Both the position numbers and the translations under genes were made by a program. A stretch of DNA of 64,000 nucleotides, from positions 62,001 through 126,000 of the forward strand of contig VMRY01000003.1 in assembly GCA_007713595.1 (NCBI GenBank), written 5' to 3'. Shown piece by piece: positions 63,821-64,000 of the stretch. This stretch comes from Sedimenticola thiotaurini. Lineage in GTDB: Bacteria > Pseudomonadota > Gammaproteobacteria > Chromatiales > Chromatiaceae. The first letter of the stretch is position 1, and each line of letters starts with the position of its first letter. The notes under the pieces are model-generated. The model ran no database searches, was not told where the DNA came from, and worked only from the letters and a program-made list of their open reading frames with translations.

Positions 63821-64000
63821 TTACTCTTCCATCAAGGCCAATGCCTCTTCTTTGGTCAGGTATCGCCCGGGAAGGGGAAACAGACCCGGCACCCTGTCTC
63901 GGTAAACCCGATAACGTTCACCGTGATAAATCAACAGCTTGGCCTCTTCCAAACGTGATCCGATAATGAAATACCCGGTCATCATCAGGCTCGATATGAG
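63821..64000 (-). CDS. C-terminal end of an isoprenylcysteine methyltransferase-like membrane protein (partial)
   Basis: Only the last 59 codons lie in the window; the 5' end is beyond base 64000. The reading GSRLEEAKLLIYHGERYRVY, then RVPGLFPLPGRY and EEALALMEE, matches the C-terminal cytoplasmic part of integral-membrane methyltransferases of the isoprenylcysteine carboxyl methyltransferase/NnrU-like group. These end in a basic and proline-rich segment of this kind. TAA lies at 63821-63823 on the minus strand. The call is based on a short fragment. Confidence 0.6.
   Translation of the reverse strand, partial: LISSLMMTGYFIIGSRLEEAKLLIYHGERYRVYRDRVPGLFPLPGRYLTKEEALALMEE

Overview
This window reads as a chromosome segment of a free-living or symbiotic gammaproteobacterium. 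Two pieces of gene order are typical of that class: pepP-ygfB, and TIGR02449-zapA-6S RNA-fau. A divided glycine dehydrogenase (gcvPA/gcvPB), periplasmic DsrE-type proteins, a carboxynorspermidine pathway and large FAD/Fe-S dehydrogenases suggest a sulfur-oxidising Chromatiales/Sedimenticola-like lineage. That placement is inference from gene content, not a database result. No phage, transposase, CRISPR array or rRNA operon was seen.

Layout. 0.3-8.4 kb: a small XRE regulator, an RlmI-type rRNA methyltransferase, a PadR-led RND efflux operon with a tandem 15-bp repeat in front of it, then a small cysteine-ended protein joined to an MFS transporter. 8.4-13.9 kb: a P-loop ATPase paired with a MetA-type homoserine acyltransferase, a GAF/HD-GYP protein and a DUF255 thioredoxin-fold protein. 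14.0-15.8 kb: an ECF sigma factor, an anti-sigma factor whose periplasmic part is a DsrE-like domain, and a secreted DsrE paralogue; this is the most novel-looking unit. 15.8-19.1 kb: an FabD-like acyltransferase overlapping a fused E1 alpha-beta 2-oxoacid dehydrogenase. 19.2-23.4 kb: a leftward block of LysE exporter, MoaE, MoaD, MoeA, MoaB and a PfkB kinase. 23.5-28.6 kb: the leftward glycine cleavage operon gcvT-gcvH-gcvPA-gcvPB-dgkA behind a tandem glycine riboswitch with its own terminator and a good promoter.

28.6-32.5 kb: a Fur-box-preceded Fe(III) ABC importer, divergent from gcv. 32.5-36.7 kb: pepP, ygfB, TIGR02449, zapA, 6S RNA, fau and a lysine-rich histone H1-like gene built of 48-bp repeats. 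36.8-42.0 kb: ilvA, rpiA, a porin, tRNA-Gln(CUG) followed by tandem copies of its own 3' end plus terminator, and rplM-rpsI. 42.3-46.1 kb: a GlcF-like Fe-S protein and the carboxynorspermidine dehydrogenase/decarboxylase pair. 46.2-50 kb: OsmC, a CRP/Vfr-like regulator, a pseudopilin-tailed membrane protein and an NfeD/SPFH pair. 50.2-54.4 kb: a second RND pump. 54.4-58 kb: TraB-family protein, lipoprotein, AI-2E family transporter and a helical protein of unknown function. 58.1-64 kb: a giant FAD/Fe-S dehydrogenase, a D-2-hydroxyacid dehydrogenase, a PilZ protein and the C-terminal end of a probable isoprenylcysteine methyltransferase-like membrane protein running off the window.

Coding is dense and operonic, with many 1-17 base overlaps. 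Starts were chosen from ribosome binding sites, family length and overlap, and several differ from the longest possible reading frame.
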